A stretch of DNA of 64,000 nt from Chloroflexota bacterium. Its GTDB lineage: Bacteria > Chloroflexota > Anaerolineae > Promineifilales > Promineifilaceae. The notes beneath the pieces are model-generated. The model had not been told where the DNA came from. It did no database searches and worked only from the letters and a program-made list of their open reading frames with translations. The translations under genes and the position numbers were made by a program. The stretch covers positions 62,001-126,000 of the forward strand of contig JAGNBF010000002.1 of assembly GCA_018004935.1 (NCBI GenBank). Reading direction: 5' to 3'. Positions 40,454 through 49,477 of this stretch are shown piece after piece. The first letter of the stretch is position 1. Each line of letters opens with the position of its first letter.

Positions 40454-42718
40454 ATGTCTGTACGTCGGCAAACAATGTTCTCCACCCTCATCGCGGCCGC
40501 GATCCTGGCTCTGCTTCTGCTTACCAACACGCCGCCCGCCTATGCCCACGCGATTCCCATCTTCTCCAGCCCTCGTCCCAACGACATCCTGGAAACCGCG
40601 CCCACCACCGTCTCCATTCAATTCAGCGAACCCACCGTTCCTGATCTGAGCCACCTCACCATTCTGACCCAGGCTGGCCAGGAGTTAGACACCGGCCCCC
40701 TGGCCGCCAACGAAGACAAAAGCACCCTTAGTATCAGCCTGCCCGCACTCAACAATGGCACCTATCTGGTAAGCTGGCAAGTCCTTTCGGCCGTAGACGG
40801 GCATACCACCAGCGGCACCTTCTCTTTTGGCGTGGGCGTCACTTCCTTAGGGATCGCCAGTGGGGGCACAGACACAACATTCCGCATTTCCCCCTTCAGT
40901 ATTGCCGCTCGTTGGGGAACTTTACTGGGTGTCTCTCTTTTGCTGGGTCTGGTGGCTTTTCGCCTCTTTATCTTACCCCACACCTACCCCCTCAATCGTA
41001 CTCATCTGCGGCTGGCCGTATTAGGGCTGATTTTGCTGGGAATCGGCCTCATTCTCACGCTATTTGATCAGTCACAACAATATGATTTGTGGCAAATCAG
41101 CAACTTTCGCACCTGGTTGGGCACCCGTTTTGGCCAGATGTGGCTCTTACGTCTGCTTCTCAGCGGGTTAACAACCTACCTGTTTGCCCCATTATGGCAA
41201 GAACACGCCCCTCTTAACGCCTACCCCACCCCATTACCTCTTCACCCTTCCTGGTGGTTCCTGTTGGCCCTTAGTCTGGGATTGGGGCTAACGAGTTCCC
41301 TGGTGAGTCATAGTGCGGCCCTCCGTGAAGATAGTGTATTGGCAACGACCATAGATATGGCTCATCTCGCGGCCGCGGCCGTGTGGGTTGGGGCTTTACT
41401 ACAATTAGGGCTAACCCTCTGGCAAAGCCGGAGTTTGCCAGAGCCAGAACGTACCCGATTAAACCTGGACCTCAACCTGAACTTTTCCGTGCTGGGCGCG
41501 GCCGCGGTTGGCATTCTTATCCTCAGCGGTAGTTTTCTGGCTTTCACCCACATTGCCACCTGGACCGCCCTTGTCGGCACCAGTTACGGCCTCACCCTCA
41601 TCGCCAAAATCCTGCTCATTTTGCCTGCCCTTTTCATTGCCGCCATCAACCTACTCCTCATCAAACCCCAACTCCACCGCACACCCACCACACCCGCCAG
41701 TCAACAACGATTCAGTCGCCTGGTACGCCTGGAAACCTTCATCGCCTTACTCGTACTCCTTTGTGCCGGTATCCTCATTGAACTACAACGCGCCGCCGAT
41801 TCCCCACTCCTGGCCGATGACCCTGGCCGCCTCGTCGTAGAACAAACCGTAGACGATCTCAACGTCACCCTGGCCATCGAACCGGCTCTCATTGGTAACA
41901 ACACCTTCGACATCTTCCTGACCGATACCGAAGGAAACCCCATCACCACTGTCAACGAACTGACGGTACGCTACACCTTCCTGGGACAGGCCCTCGGGGC
42001 CGATGAAGGTACAGCCACCAATCAGGGAAATGGCCATTACCAGTTACAGGGTAGCTACATCAGCCTGATCGGAGAATGGCAAGTCGAAATCGCTATTCGT
42101 CGGCCTGGAACCTATGACAGTTTTGCCCCCTTCCGCCTGGATGCCGGTCTGGGTGGAACCCTACGCCCCCAGGCCAGCAACGACGTAAGTCTGACCGAAC
42201 GGTTTGCCCGTTTTATGACCATCATGAATGGTGGTGTTACAGGCTCCTTCTTCATCCTTTTCGGCCTGAGCTGGTTATTCCTGGCTCGTAAAGCCTCGCG
42301 CACCCCCTGGCAATTGATCCCGCTCCTGACCATAGGCCTGATCATGATCTTCGCCGGGGGCAATCAAGCCTTTGTTTTTTTTAGCCAAAACTACACCCCC
42401 ACCAAATTCCTCAACAACCCCATTTTGCCCGATAGCCAGTCCATTGGCGTTGGTGAAACGCTATACCAGGAAAATTGCGCCGCCTGTCATGGTGTGTCGG
42501 GGCTAGGGGATGGGCCATCCGCCCTGGGACTGAGTCCCGCCCCGGTGAACTTCAGTGCGGGACACACCGCCACTCACTCCGATGGCGACTTATACTATTG
42601 GATTAGCCAGGGTGTCACGAACTCTGCGATGGTCGCCTACGATGAAAAATTCAGCGAGGAAGAAATCTGGCATCTTGTCAACTATGTACGTCGGCTAAGT
42701 ATGCAAACCTTTCCCTAA
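40454..42718 (+). CDS. CopC-CopD-cytochrome c fusion protein
   Basis: 754 residues from ATG 40454 (a TTG six bases upstream is less likely). Signal peptide about 1-31, then mature His-first CopC domain ('AHAIPIFSSPRPND', about 32-130), whose N-terminal His is the copper ligand in CopC proteins. About eight membrane helices of a CopD-type domain follow (about 145-455), an extracytoplasmic beta domain (about 460-570), three more helices (about 590-650) and a C-terminal cytochrome c domain with heme motif CAACH (675-679) and likely axial Met near 726 ('SAMVAYDEKF'). It may link copper import or reduction to electron transfer (inference). It closes the redox cluster. The stop codon lies in the end of a family D repeat. 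Confidence 0.88.
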   Translation: MSVRRQTMFSTLIAAAILALLLLTNTPPAYAHAIPIFSSPRPNDILETAPTTVSIQFSEPTVPDLSHLTILTQAGQELDTGPLAANEDKSTLSISLPALNNGTYLVSWQVLSAVDGHTTSGTFSFGVGVTSLGIASGGTDTTFRISPFSIAARWGTLLGVSLLLGLVAFRLFILPHTYPLNRTHLRLAVLGLILLGIGLILTLFDQSQQYDLWQISNFRTWLGTRFGQMWLLRLLLSGLTTYLFAPLWQEHAPLNAYPTPLPLHPSWWFLLALSLGLGLTSSLVSHSAALREDSVLATTIDMAHLAAAAVWVGALLQLGLTLWQSRSLPEPERTRLNLDLNLNFSVLGAAAVGILILSGSFLAFTHIATWTALVGTSYGLTLIAKILLILPALFIAAINLLLIKPQLHRTPTTPASQQRFSRLVRLETFIALLVLLCAGILIELQRAADSPLLADDPGRLVVEQTVDDLNVTLAIEPALIGNNTFDIFLTDTEGNPITTVNELTVRYTFLGQALGADEGTATNQGNGHYQLQGSYISLIGEWQVEIAIRRPGTYDSFAPFRLDAGLGGTLRPQASNDVSLTERFARFMTIMNGGVTGSFFILFGLSWLFLARKASRTPWQLIPLLTIGLIMIFAGGNQAFVFFSQNYTPTKFLNNPILPDSQSIGVGETLYQENCAACHGVSGLGDGPSALGLSPAPVNFSAGHTATHSDGDLYYWISQGVTNSAMVAYDEKFSEEEIWHLVNYVRRLSMQTFP

Positions 42719-43410
42719 GGGCCTGTAAAAGATTAAGTTCCGTCAAGACCTGACAGGTTTCCGAAAACCTGTCAGATCTAAACCGGGAAGTTATATTTTT
42801 ACGAACCCTCAGTAACCGTCTAAGAATAATTTCCCGTTTTGCTGTGGTCGGTCTCCTCACCCCACCACTCCCAGCGAATAAGCTATTTATTTTTCATTTC
42901 TAAGGCATCTTTAACAAAGAGATTGTGAAAAACCTGACCGGTTTCTGAAAACCTCAGCCATTCTCCATTTAACGGGTCTTCGGGATTTTGTGGGGTACGG
43001 GCAACCCTTGTGGTTGCCCCACACTGGGCGAAGGGTGACGGCGGTAAGGGTAGGTACGGGCAACCCTTGTGATTGCCCCACCCCTAACCCCGCCCTCCAG
43101 GGGCGGGGAACTTTTTCTCGTATCATTTTTCGCGAGCGTCTGCCCGCGAAAAATGATACGAATGGGGTAGTACCCCTTCCCGGCGGGAAGGGGCGCTACC
43201 ATCCAGGTTGCGGATTGAGGCGAAGAAAGGTTTCCCCCTGTCCACTGGGATCGCAGGGGATAGGGCTTTCGTGGTAGCCATTCTATGCCGGGATTATTGC
43301 GGAAAAACGCAAAAACCATTGGCCGCCAAAAGCACACCCGAAAAATGGCCCAAGCCGTAGAACAGCCTTTCAGGCTGTTCACCCTCTAACATAAAACTGG
43401 TGCGCTAAAT
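42714..43410. repeat. Non-coding stretch of family D, E, C and F palindromes
   Basis: No gene is seen over about 690 bp. In order: a complete family D copy (42714-42812, reverse complement of 32755-32856), a family E copy (about 42795-42895, core TGCTGTGGTCGGTCTCCTCA), a decayed D hairpin (about 42925-42960), a family C copy (about 42976-43080) and a family F copy (about 43076-43200) with an inner hairpin TCGTATCATTTTTCGCG / CGCGAAAAATGATACGA. The remainder to 43410 has no clear feature. Confidence 0.8.
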
Positions 43411-43412
43411 TT

Positions 43413-43441
43413 TTGACAAAAGACCCACTTCTCCCTATACT
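43413..43441 (+). promoter_or_regulatory. Sigma70-type promoter of the tRNA gene
   Basis: A perfect -35 TTGACA (43413-43418) and a near-perfect -10 TATACT (43436-43441) are 17 bases apart. The -10 box ends 13 bases before the first base of tRNA-Pro, leaving a very short leader. It is the clearest promoter in the window. Confidence 0.85.
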
Positions 43442-43454
43442 ACTACTCTGCTTA

Positions 43455-43528
<74 letters not shown>

Positions 43529-43529
43529 C

Positions 43530-43566
43530 AAAAAAAGCCTCACCAGTTATTGGTGAGGCTTTTTTG
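43530..43566 (+). terminator. Rho-independent terminator of tRNA-Pro
   Basis: Hairpin AAGCCTCACCA / TGGTGAGGCTT with a 5-base loop, followed by six T. An upstream A-run makes it usable in both directions. Confidence 0.92.
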
Positions 43567-43579
43567 TTGCGACTTTGGA

Positions 43580-43665
43580 TTGCCGATTAAATAAATTGAA
43601 CATTTGTTGTGGCTGGTCTCTTGACCATACCACTCTCAGCGAACAAGTTATTTAATTCTCATTCC
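43580..43665. repeat. Family E palindrome between tRNA and sugar dehydrogenase gene
   Basis: Core TTTGTTGTGGCTGGTCTCTT-GACCATACCAC with flanks ending AACAAGTTATTTAATTCTC, matching the flank of the copy near 38950. It lies 30 bases after the stop side of the minus-strand dehydrogenase gene. Confidence 0.7.
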
Positions 43666-43694
43666 TTTATTTTGTTGGACAACCCTCGTCTTGG

Positions 43695-45083
43695 TTAGCT
43701 TCTGTTCCCCTTGCGGTAAACGCCACCTACAGACAAATAATCGTACCCTTTACCCACGAGGGCATCAAAATCGGGTACCATGCGGCGGCCATCAATCAAC
43801 AGATACGGCAGTGGGGCCATTTCACTGATGGTATGGGATAACCCCCGGAACTCTTCCCAGTCGGTTGAGATATAAGCGGCATCACTGCCCGCAATGGCAT
43901 CTTTAACTGTGGCATGATAGGTAATACGTTCAAAGAGATGGTTCTGGTTAGGGTTAAACCAGCGGGTTTTGGCTTCTTCTTCAGCCAGGGGATCATAAGC
44001 CCGAATTTCTTTTACGCCCCGGGCTAACAGTGACTCCACGGCTTTAAGGGCGGCCGAGTCGCGCATGTCGTTGGTGCGTTTCTTAAACGCCAGTCCCAAT
44101 AAAGCCACTTTTTTCTGATTGAAGTTAAACCCGGCTTCATGAACGGCCCGGTCAATCAGATAGGTTTTCTGATATTCGTTGATGTTGTAAACAGATTGGA
44201 GTAAATCGGTGGTGTTGCCAGCTCGATTCAATTGGTAAATGAGAGATTGAATATCTTTGCCAAAACAACTTCCCCCAGCCCCGTTGCTCACATAGGATCC
44301 CCAGGTGCTGATGCGAGAATCAGCGGTGACACCCCGTTTTAGATCTTCCATACGAATATTTTCAAAGGTCTCACCCAGACGTGCTCCTACCCCATTCCAG
44401 AAGGAAATATAGGTGAGGAGTAGGGTGTTCGCCACGTATTTAATGGATTCAGAAGTTTCTGGGGTGGTTTCGAGGTATTGGATGCGCACATGGTTATAAA
44501 ACTGGGAGTAAATACGGCGCAGGATTTTGAGGTCTTCTTCTGTGTCGGCACCTACTACTACCCGATCTGGGCGACGTGAGCCATCCATCGCGTTACCCTG
44601 CGCCAAAAATTCGGGATTAGAGGCGACACCTACGTTGTTGGCGTGGCATTCATCCAGGATGCTCTGGAGTAGGCGAGCCGTGCCAATCGGGACGGTGCTT
44701 TTGTTGACTACAACGACCCGTTTTTTGTCTTGGCGGGCCGCTAGTAGTTGGGCAACGGTGTAGGCGGCGTTGGTGTAATAGCTAAGGTCGGTAGAGCCAT
44801 CTCGGTTGGGAGGGGTGTTGAGGCACATGAAAATTACATCGGCACCTTCAACGACAGAGGTAATATCGGTGGTAAAGAAGAGGTAGTTATTGAGCGTTTC
44901 GGCGACCGCGGCCGCAAGTCCAGGTTCATTTACATACCGTTCAATGGCATCTCGTTCCCCTGATTGGTAAGCGGTTATGCGGGCTTTGTCAATGTCATAA
45001 GCATAGACTTCATGACCAGATTCAGCACATACAGCGGCATGGGGGAGTCCCACATAGCCAGTGCCCACGACAATAATTTTCAT
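43695..45083 (-). CDS. UDP-sugar 6-dehydrogenase family protein
   Basis: 462 residues from ATG 45083, with AAAAGGAG 9 bases upstream; the longer frame to 45122 crosses that site. NAD-binding Rossmann motif 'VVGTGYVGLPHAAV' at the N-terminus, central helical domain, and catalytic cysteine in 'GAGGSCFGKDI'. The family oxidises UDP-glucose or a related NDP-sugar twice to the uronate, for surface polysaccharide. 'LGLAFKKRTNDMRDS' marks the C-terminal domain. Its ATG overlaps the stop of the epimerase gene (ATGA), implying translational coupling. Confidence 0.93.
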   Translation of the reverse strand: MKIIVVGTGYVGLPHAAVCAESGHEVYAYDIDKARITAYQSGERDAIERYVNEPGLAAAVAETLNNYLFFTTDITSVVEGADVIFMCLNTPPNRDGSTDLSYYTNAAYTVAQLLAARQDKKRVVVVNKSTVPIGTARLLQSILDECHANNVGVASNPEFLAQGNAMDGSRRPDRVVVGADTEEDLKILRRIYSQFYNHVRIQYLETTPETSESIKYVANTLLLTYISFWNGVGARLGETFENIRMEDLKRGVTADSRISTWGSYVSNGAGGSCFGKDIQSLIYQLNRAGNTTDLLQSVYNINEYQKTYLIDRAVHEAGFNFNQKKVALLGLAFKKRTNDMRDSAALKAVESLLARGVKEIRAYDPLAEEEAKTRWFNPNQNHLFERITYHATVKDAIAGSDAAYISTDWEEFRGLSHTISEMAPLPYLLIDGRRMVPDFDALVGKGYDYLSVGGVYRKGNRS

Positions 45084-46048
45084 GGCAATATACTCCTTTT
45101 CGGATACGAAAGACGATACCATTCAGCCATCGTCATCAATTGACTGATAAAATCTACGGACGGCTCATATCCCAATTCCCGTTGGGCGGCGGAAATGTCT
45201 GCCAGGGTGTGTTTGACATCTCCGACACGCGGCGGACGAAGAACCAGATTGAGTTTGCGGCCGCTAAGCTCCTCTAGCATATCCCGACATTCTAACAATG
45301 AATATGAACGTCCCTGCGCAATATTAAAGGCTTCACCCACAAATCTCCGTTCGCGAGTAACGGCTAACATATTGGCCTGGACAACATTGTCCACATAACA
45401 AAAGTCTCGTGTTTGGGTGCCATCCCCTTCAAGAAAGGGTTCATAGGTGGGATCAACATAGAGATGGTACAGCCAGGCACTTAATACGGTGGAGTACGCT
45501 CCCCCAAAAAGGGCATGAGGACCAAATACATTAAAATAACGCAGACTGACGACATCAAGTCCATACAGGTTAGCAAACAGGCGACACCACTCCTCCGCCT
45601 GATATTTTTCCAGGGCATAGGGTGACTGGGGCTGACCGGGGTAATTTTCGGGTGTGGGAAATTGATCGACCCCGCCGTAAATCGAACTACTACTGGTATT
45701 TACCAACCGGGTCTTACCCACTAATTCGGCCTTGACCAACCCTTCCAGCAGGCTAATCGTGCCTAACAGATTGGCCTCAGCAGAGGCGAAAGGCTGTTCT
45801 ACCGAGTAACTGACTCGGGGAATAGCCGCCAGATGAAAAACAACGTCTGGCTGAAAATCGCGCAGGAGGGCGACCACACGCTCTTTATCCTGAACTTTAC
45901 CTCGTTCATAACGAAAGGTGGCAATACTATTTTCTGCTAACCCGGACGAAAGATCGTCCAGGCCCATAACTTCATACCCTTGAGTCTGTAAGGTTTGGCA
46001 CAGATTGTAGCCAATGAAACCGTTACTGCCGGTAACGAAAGCTTTCAT
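45080..46048 (-). CDS. NAD-dependent sugar epimerase/dehydratase (extended SDR)
   Basis: 322 residues, ATG preceded by TAGGAG. NAD motif GSNGFIG (7-13), catalytic Tyr144-x3-Lys148 in 'SPYALEKYQAEEWC' and Ser triad in 'NTSSSSIYGG', as in UDP-glucose 4-epimerase-like enzymes. It probably epimerises an NDP-sugar for the same glycan as the dehydrogenase whose start overlaps its stop by 4 bp. The exact sugar is unknown. A pair of family B repeats lies directly upstream. Confidence 0.92.
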   Translation of the reverse strand: MKAFVTGSNGFIGYNLCQTLQTQGYEVMGLDDLSSGLAENSIATFRYERGKVQDKERVVALLRDFQPDVVFHLAAIPRVSYSVEQPFASAEANLLGTISLLEGLVKAELVGKTRLVNTSSSSIYGGVDQFPTPENYPGQPQSPYALEKYQAEEWCRLFANLYGLDVVSLRYFNVFGPHALFGGAYSTVLSAWLYHLYVDPTYEPFLEGDGTQTRDFCYVDNVVQANMLAVTRERRFVGEAFNIAQGRSYSLLECRDMLEELSGRKLNLVLRPPRVGDVKHTLADISAAQRELGYEPSVDFISQLMTMAEWYRLSYPKRSILP

Positions 46049-46063
46049 AAATCTCCTACGAAA

Positions 46064-46223
46064 ATGTAGGGCGATTTTGTAAATCGCCCAGTGGACGATT
46101 TAAAAAATCGTCCTACAGATTTTTATCCCTCTTGGTGTGCCAAATGCACATGGGGAACTCCTACGAAAATGTAGGGCGATTTGGCAAATCGCCCAGTGGA
46201 CGATTTAAAAAATCGTCCTACAA
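46064..46223. repeat. Tandem pair of family B palindromes
   Basis: Two copies at 46064-46117 and 46170-46223, each GTAGGGCGATTTNGNAAATC-GCCC followed by GTGGACGATTTAAAAAATCG-TCCTAC. They are separated by the linker CTTGGTGTGCCAAATGCACA also seen at 17066. In both, the second half carries the same TTAAAAAATC change, so the pair arose by duplication. They precede the epimerase gene by about 15 bases. Confidence 0.85.
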
Positions 46224-46284
46224 ATCTTCATTCCATTTGGTGAGCGCCCCGTTCATATTAAGGTACCAGTACAACTTTTCGGTT

Positions 46285-47613
46285 TTACGAGGCATTACGC
46301 TCCTGTGCTGACATGAGGTTGGCAACACGACGGCCAATTTCCACGGCGAAATTGGTGCCCCGATCCCAGGGGTAAACCTGGCTCATACTGGCGAAATAAA
46401 GCCCATGAATGGGTGTTTGCAGGGTGGGAATGTTAGCGGAATGGTTGACCAAAGGCACAGGCTGGGCATACGGGGTGCGGAAAAGCCAGCTTGCCCGTAT
46501 CCAATCCTGAGTAAAAGCGGGGTTGAGTTTCGGCAACGCGGCCGCGAACTTCTGCACCAATTCTTCTTTACTCAACTGAAAATATTCATGTTCCGGCAAC
46601 ACATAATCCCCACAGTATACCAGGTAGTCTCCCCCATAATGCTCCCGGCTGACAAAGTTCGTATGCTCCACCAGCGCCAGGAAAGGAAACTCATTCTGGC
46701 TCTTATCGGCTGATGTTGCCGGAATATTAAGCCAATAGGTACGTCCATCGGGCATCAATGGTTGTTTCAGGGCCAATGTCACGACGACTGCCCCAATATG
46801 TTTCAGGTTGAGAAGTTGTTGCAAATACGTAGAGGGTAAATCGGGTGCCATGCCCCTTAACTGATGGGGCGAAAGCGTCACCAACACCTGATCATAAAGC
46901 TGTGTCTGACCATCTACCTGAAGTTGCAGACGATGATCCGGCAAAGGAGAGACGTTTTGCACCGGGCTGTTTAGATGAATCTTCGCCCCTTTTGTTTTAA
47001 TCACCTGCGTCAAATGATCAACCATTGCCTGGAAACCACCCTCAAAATACCCCAAACGGAAGGTGCGTGCCTTAAGCCGCGCCCACATCCAGGCCATGTT
47101 CACATCCTGATAATACGGCCCAAATTTGTTGATGAGAAGCGGCCGCCAGGTAGCTTCATATACCTGCTTACCAAACCATCGGCGCATCCACGCATCCGCC
47201 GTGTGTTGCTCAAGAGTGCGCCAGGCATTACCAAAACGCAAAAAAGCCCCCACTGCCCCAAAACGAATGGTATTCAAGAAACCAAACCCGGGGTATTTAA
47301 ACCAGGCCGGAATAGAATCGAACGGGTAAATTTGTTTTTGATAATAAATGGAGGTAATCGGGCGAGGAAAAAACAGTTTATCCCGAAAACCAATCTCTTC
47401 TAGTAACCCAATCATCGCCTGATCACTTTGGAAGAGGTGATGATAATATTTTTCTAACGGCCAATCCCACTGATCAGCCTTAAAACCGGTCGCCAGTCCA
47501 CCTGTCTGGTCGCTGGCTTCATACAGGGTGACATGATGACCGGCTTGTAACAAATCATAGGCCGCCGACATTCCGGCCAGCCCTGCACCCACAATTGCAA
47601 TATTTTTTACCAT
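46285..47613 (-). CDS. FAD-dependent oxidoreductase (amine oxidase/protoporphyrinogen oxidase-like)
   Basis: 442 residues from ATG 47613. N-terminal FAD dinucleotide motif 'IAIVGAGLAGMSAAYDLL' with the acidic 'TLYEASDQTGG', and a C-terminal FAD motif 'HGLYFASMSQVYPWDRGTN'. The family includes protoporphyrinogen oxidase, UDP-galactopyranose mutase and desaturase-like enzymes. In bacterial glycan clusters such proteins are common beside sugar epimerases, which suggests a role in surface polysaccharide or lipid-linked sugar metabolism (inference). It shares strand with the sugar genes downstream and the flippase-like gene upstream. Substrate unknown. Confidence 0.85.
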   Translation of the reverse strand: MVKNIAIVGAGLAGMSAAYDLLQAGHHVTLYEASDQTGGLATGFKADQWDWPLEKYYHHLFQSDQAMIGLLEEIGFRDKLFFPRPITSIYYQKQIYPFDSIPAWFKYPGFGFLNTIRFGAVGAFLRFGNAWRTLEQHTADAWMRRWFGKQVYEATWRPLLINKFGPYYQDVNMAWMWARLKARTFRLGYFEGGFQAMVDHLTQVIKTKGAKIHLNSPVQNVSPLPDHRLQLQVDGQTQLYDQVLVTLSPHQLRGMAPDLPSTYLQQLLNLKHIGAVVVTLALKQPLMPDGRTYWLNIPATSADKSQNEFPFLALVEHTNFVSREHYGGDYLVYCGDYVLPEHEYFQLSKEELVQKFAAALPKLNPAFTQDWIRASWLFRTPYAQPVPLVNHSANIPTLQTPIHGLYFASMSQVYPWDRGTNFAVEIGRRVANLMSAQERNAS

Positions 47614-47639
47614 TCAGACTTTATCCTCTCAGTGTTATA

Positions 47640-47985
47640 GACCTCAAGATAATGATTGGGGTAGGGATTGGCCTTGTGCCCTTTTTCTCAAAAGAGGGCA
47701 ACTCCAAGGATTACCCCTAAAGCCAAAATCATTTTCTTAAGCATGGTTCAGGTCAGCTTTACAAATAGGTAGGACGATTGGGTAAATTGTCCAGTGGGCG
47801 ATTTACCAAAGGGTGTGTTTCATTTCAGTTGAGAGGAAGAAAATAATGAATCGGTGAATTTGTGAATTGTTGACTGATTAACGAGGGAAGCGTCTACCGC
47901 TTCATTAACCATTCAACCATTCAACTGTTCAACAATTAATTATTCAACTCATTTGAAACGCACCCTTTACCAAATCGCCCTACAT
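47640..47985. repeat. Family C and B palindromes, the B copy split by an insertion
   Basis: A family C copy (about 47640-47745) is followed by a family B copy whose left half is 47768-47810 and right half 47966-47985. The 155 bp between are a separate MITE-like element (listed on its own). The order C then B, with a shared junction, mirrors 3912-4105. The remaining bases to 48063 have no clear feature. Confidence 0.8.
47811..47965. mobile_element. MITE-like element (155 bp) inserted in a family B palindrome
   Basis: Ends GGGTGTGTTTCATTTCAGTTGA and TCAACTCATTTGAAACGCACCC are imperfect inverted repeats of 22 bp. The 9 bases TTTACCAAA flank it on both sides (47802-47810 and 47966-47974). Removing it restores an ordinary family B palindrome. 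The inside is AT-rich and roughly self-complementary over its whole length, with no open frame of note. Confidence 0.8.
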
Positions 47986-48063
47986 ATTATTAAGCATCAT
48001 GTGCCGACTTTTGAACTATGCCCTCTTTTTGAACAGCCTCATAATCAAGGCGAAATAAAGGTC

Positions 48064-49068
48064 TCAGGTTGAGGCCTCATTTTCAGCCAGCCGGACGGCC
48101 TGGCCAAAATCGCCCCAGCCCAACCCTTCGCGCACCATATAAACAGCGCCTAATAAGGTAATGGGCAACCAGAGGGCGGCATGGAGTACCAGGGTATAGG
48201 CAGTCGCTACGGGAGCGGCTACCCCATAAAGGGTCAGGACATTGATGCCCGGTGTGTCGAATGTGCCGACGTAACCCGGCGCAGAAGGAATGGTTGTCAT
48301 CAGGTTCACGACACCGTTCATCAACATAAGGGCAAAGAAGGAAACCTCGAACGGGAAGGCATGCATCACAAACCAATATTTGAGCGTTTCAAGAAGCCAG
48401 ATGAGCACTGAGGTGAAGAAAATCATGAGGACGTTGCGAAAACTACGCAGTGAGTCCAGGCCGGTCAGGAACCGGGCAATGAATCCCAACAAAGGTTCCT
48501 GAAAACGGTGCGGGAGGAGACGAATAGTGAACCATTGGGCAAGTTGTTGGGCCAGCCGCGGCCGCGCCGCCATGCCAAAAAACACAATCAGTGCGCCAAA
48601 AAAAGCTATACTGGCGATAATGACCAGGTTTTGCACCGCCGCACTAGGGATTGGGGTCAAGGGTAAGGCTACAAATACAAATACCAGCATCACTAACCCA
48701 TCAAATACCCGCTCCACAATAACCGTTGCCAGACTGGCACTGATAGAGACCTGTTCTCGCCGGTACAACACGTAGGAGCGCAACAACTCACCGGCTCGAA
48801 ACGGATAAACGTTATTGCCCATATAACCAATAACCACGACGGGGAATAAGCGACCAACAGGGATATGTTTTAGCGGCCGCAACATATAATCCCAGCGCCA
48901 TGTCCGCACCCACACCCCCGCAAAATAGGCCAACACTCCCGGCAACAACCACCCATAGTTCGCATTTTGGATACCTTCCCAGACATCTGTCAGTTTTAGT
49001 TCGCGTAAGGCCAGCCACATGAAGAACACACTAATGCCGATGCCGACCCAAAATTGCCATTTTTTCAA
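48064..49068 (-). CDS. YbhN/AglD-type integral membrane protein (UPF0104)
   Basis: 334 residues; the start is a TTG at 49068 with AAGGA 8 bases upstream, giving 'MKKWQFWVGIGISV'. About eight membrane helices. Family features: 'WVRTWRWDYMLRPL', 'GYMGNNVYPFRAGELLRSY' and 'ERVFDGLVMLVFV' near the middle, and 'SAPGYVGTFDTPG' near the end. The family is related to the flippase domain of lysylphosphatidylglycerol synthase and is often found with glycan genes. It may move a lipid-linked substrate across the membrane (inference). Confidence 0.88.
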   Translation of the reverse strand: MKKWQFWVGIGISVFFMWLALRELKLTDVWEGIQNANYGWLLPGVLAYFAGVWVRTWRWDYMLRPLKHIPVGRLFPVVVIGYMGNNVYPFRAGELLRSYVLYRREQVSISASLATVIVERVFDGLVMLVFVFVALPLTPIPSAAVQNLVIIASIAFFGALIVFFGMAARPRLAQQLAQWFTIRLLPHRFQEPLLGFIARFLTGLDSLRSFRNVLMIFFTSVLIWLLETLKYWFVMHAFPFEVSFFALMLMNGVVNLMTTIPSAPGYVGTFDTPGINVLTLYGVAAPVATAYTLVLHAALWLPITLLGAVYMVREGLGWGDFGQAVRLAENEAST

Positions 49069-49477
49069 GTTACGGTTCCTTACAAAAGGGCGTAACTACT
49101 AAGGCTCTTGAGGGCCGAGCTTGTCGAACTCCCCTGTTGCCTTCGACAAACTCAGGCAACGGCTTAGTAGTTACAAAAGGGTAGAGAACAGCGTAAGAGC
49201 TAGAGGTTTAATCGCCTCTAGCTCTGATTCTGGCTCTTTTGTTTATACACATGCCTTTCAGCAAAGTCGCTATTGTACTATGAGGTTCAGGTTTGGTGAA
49301 ACAAACCAGGACATAATTTAGGGCAACTGCCTACTCGAATTTCGCCCGCAAATCAGGCTCCCCCTTCCCGAAATTGGAGGGATGGGGCCGTTTTTCGGGT
49401 AGGGTTATAGCCTGCCCATACCTTTTGTATCGGCCCCCTCAATGGGCTAAGAATGAGGTTTGGTCATCTTTTGAGGT
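49069..49477. repeat. Intergenic region with family A palindrome
   Basis: A family A copy lies at about 49091-49174, with outer arms GTAACTACTAAG and CTTAGTAGTTAC perfectly inverted and inner GAGCTTGTCGAA / TTCGACAAACTC. The rest contains a G/C-rich segment at about 49321-49440 resembling 57838-57910 (GGGCAACTGCCTACTC and CCCCTTCCCGAAATTGG), but no gene. Confidence 0.7.
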
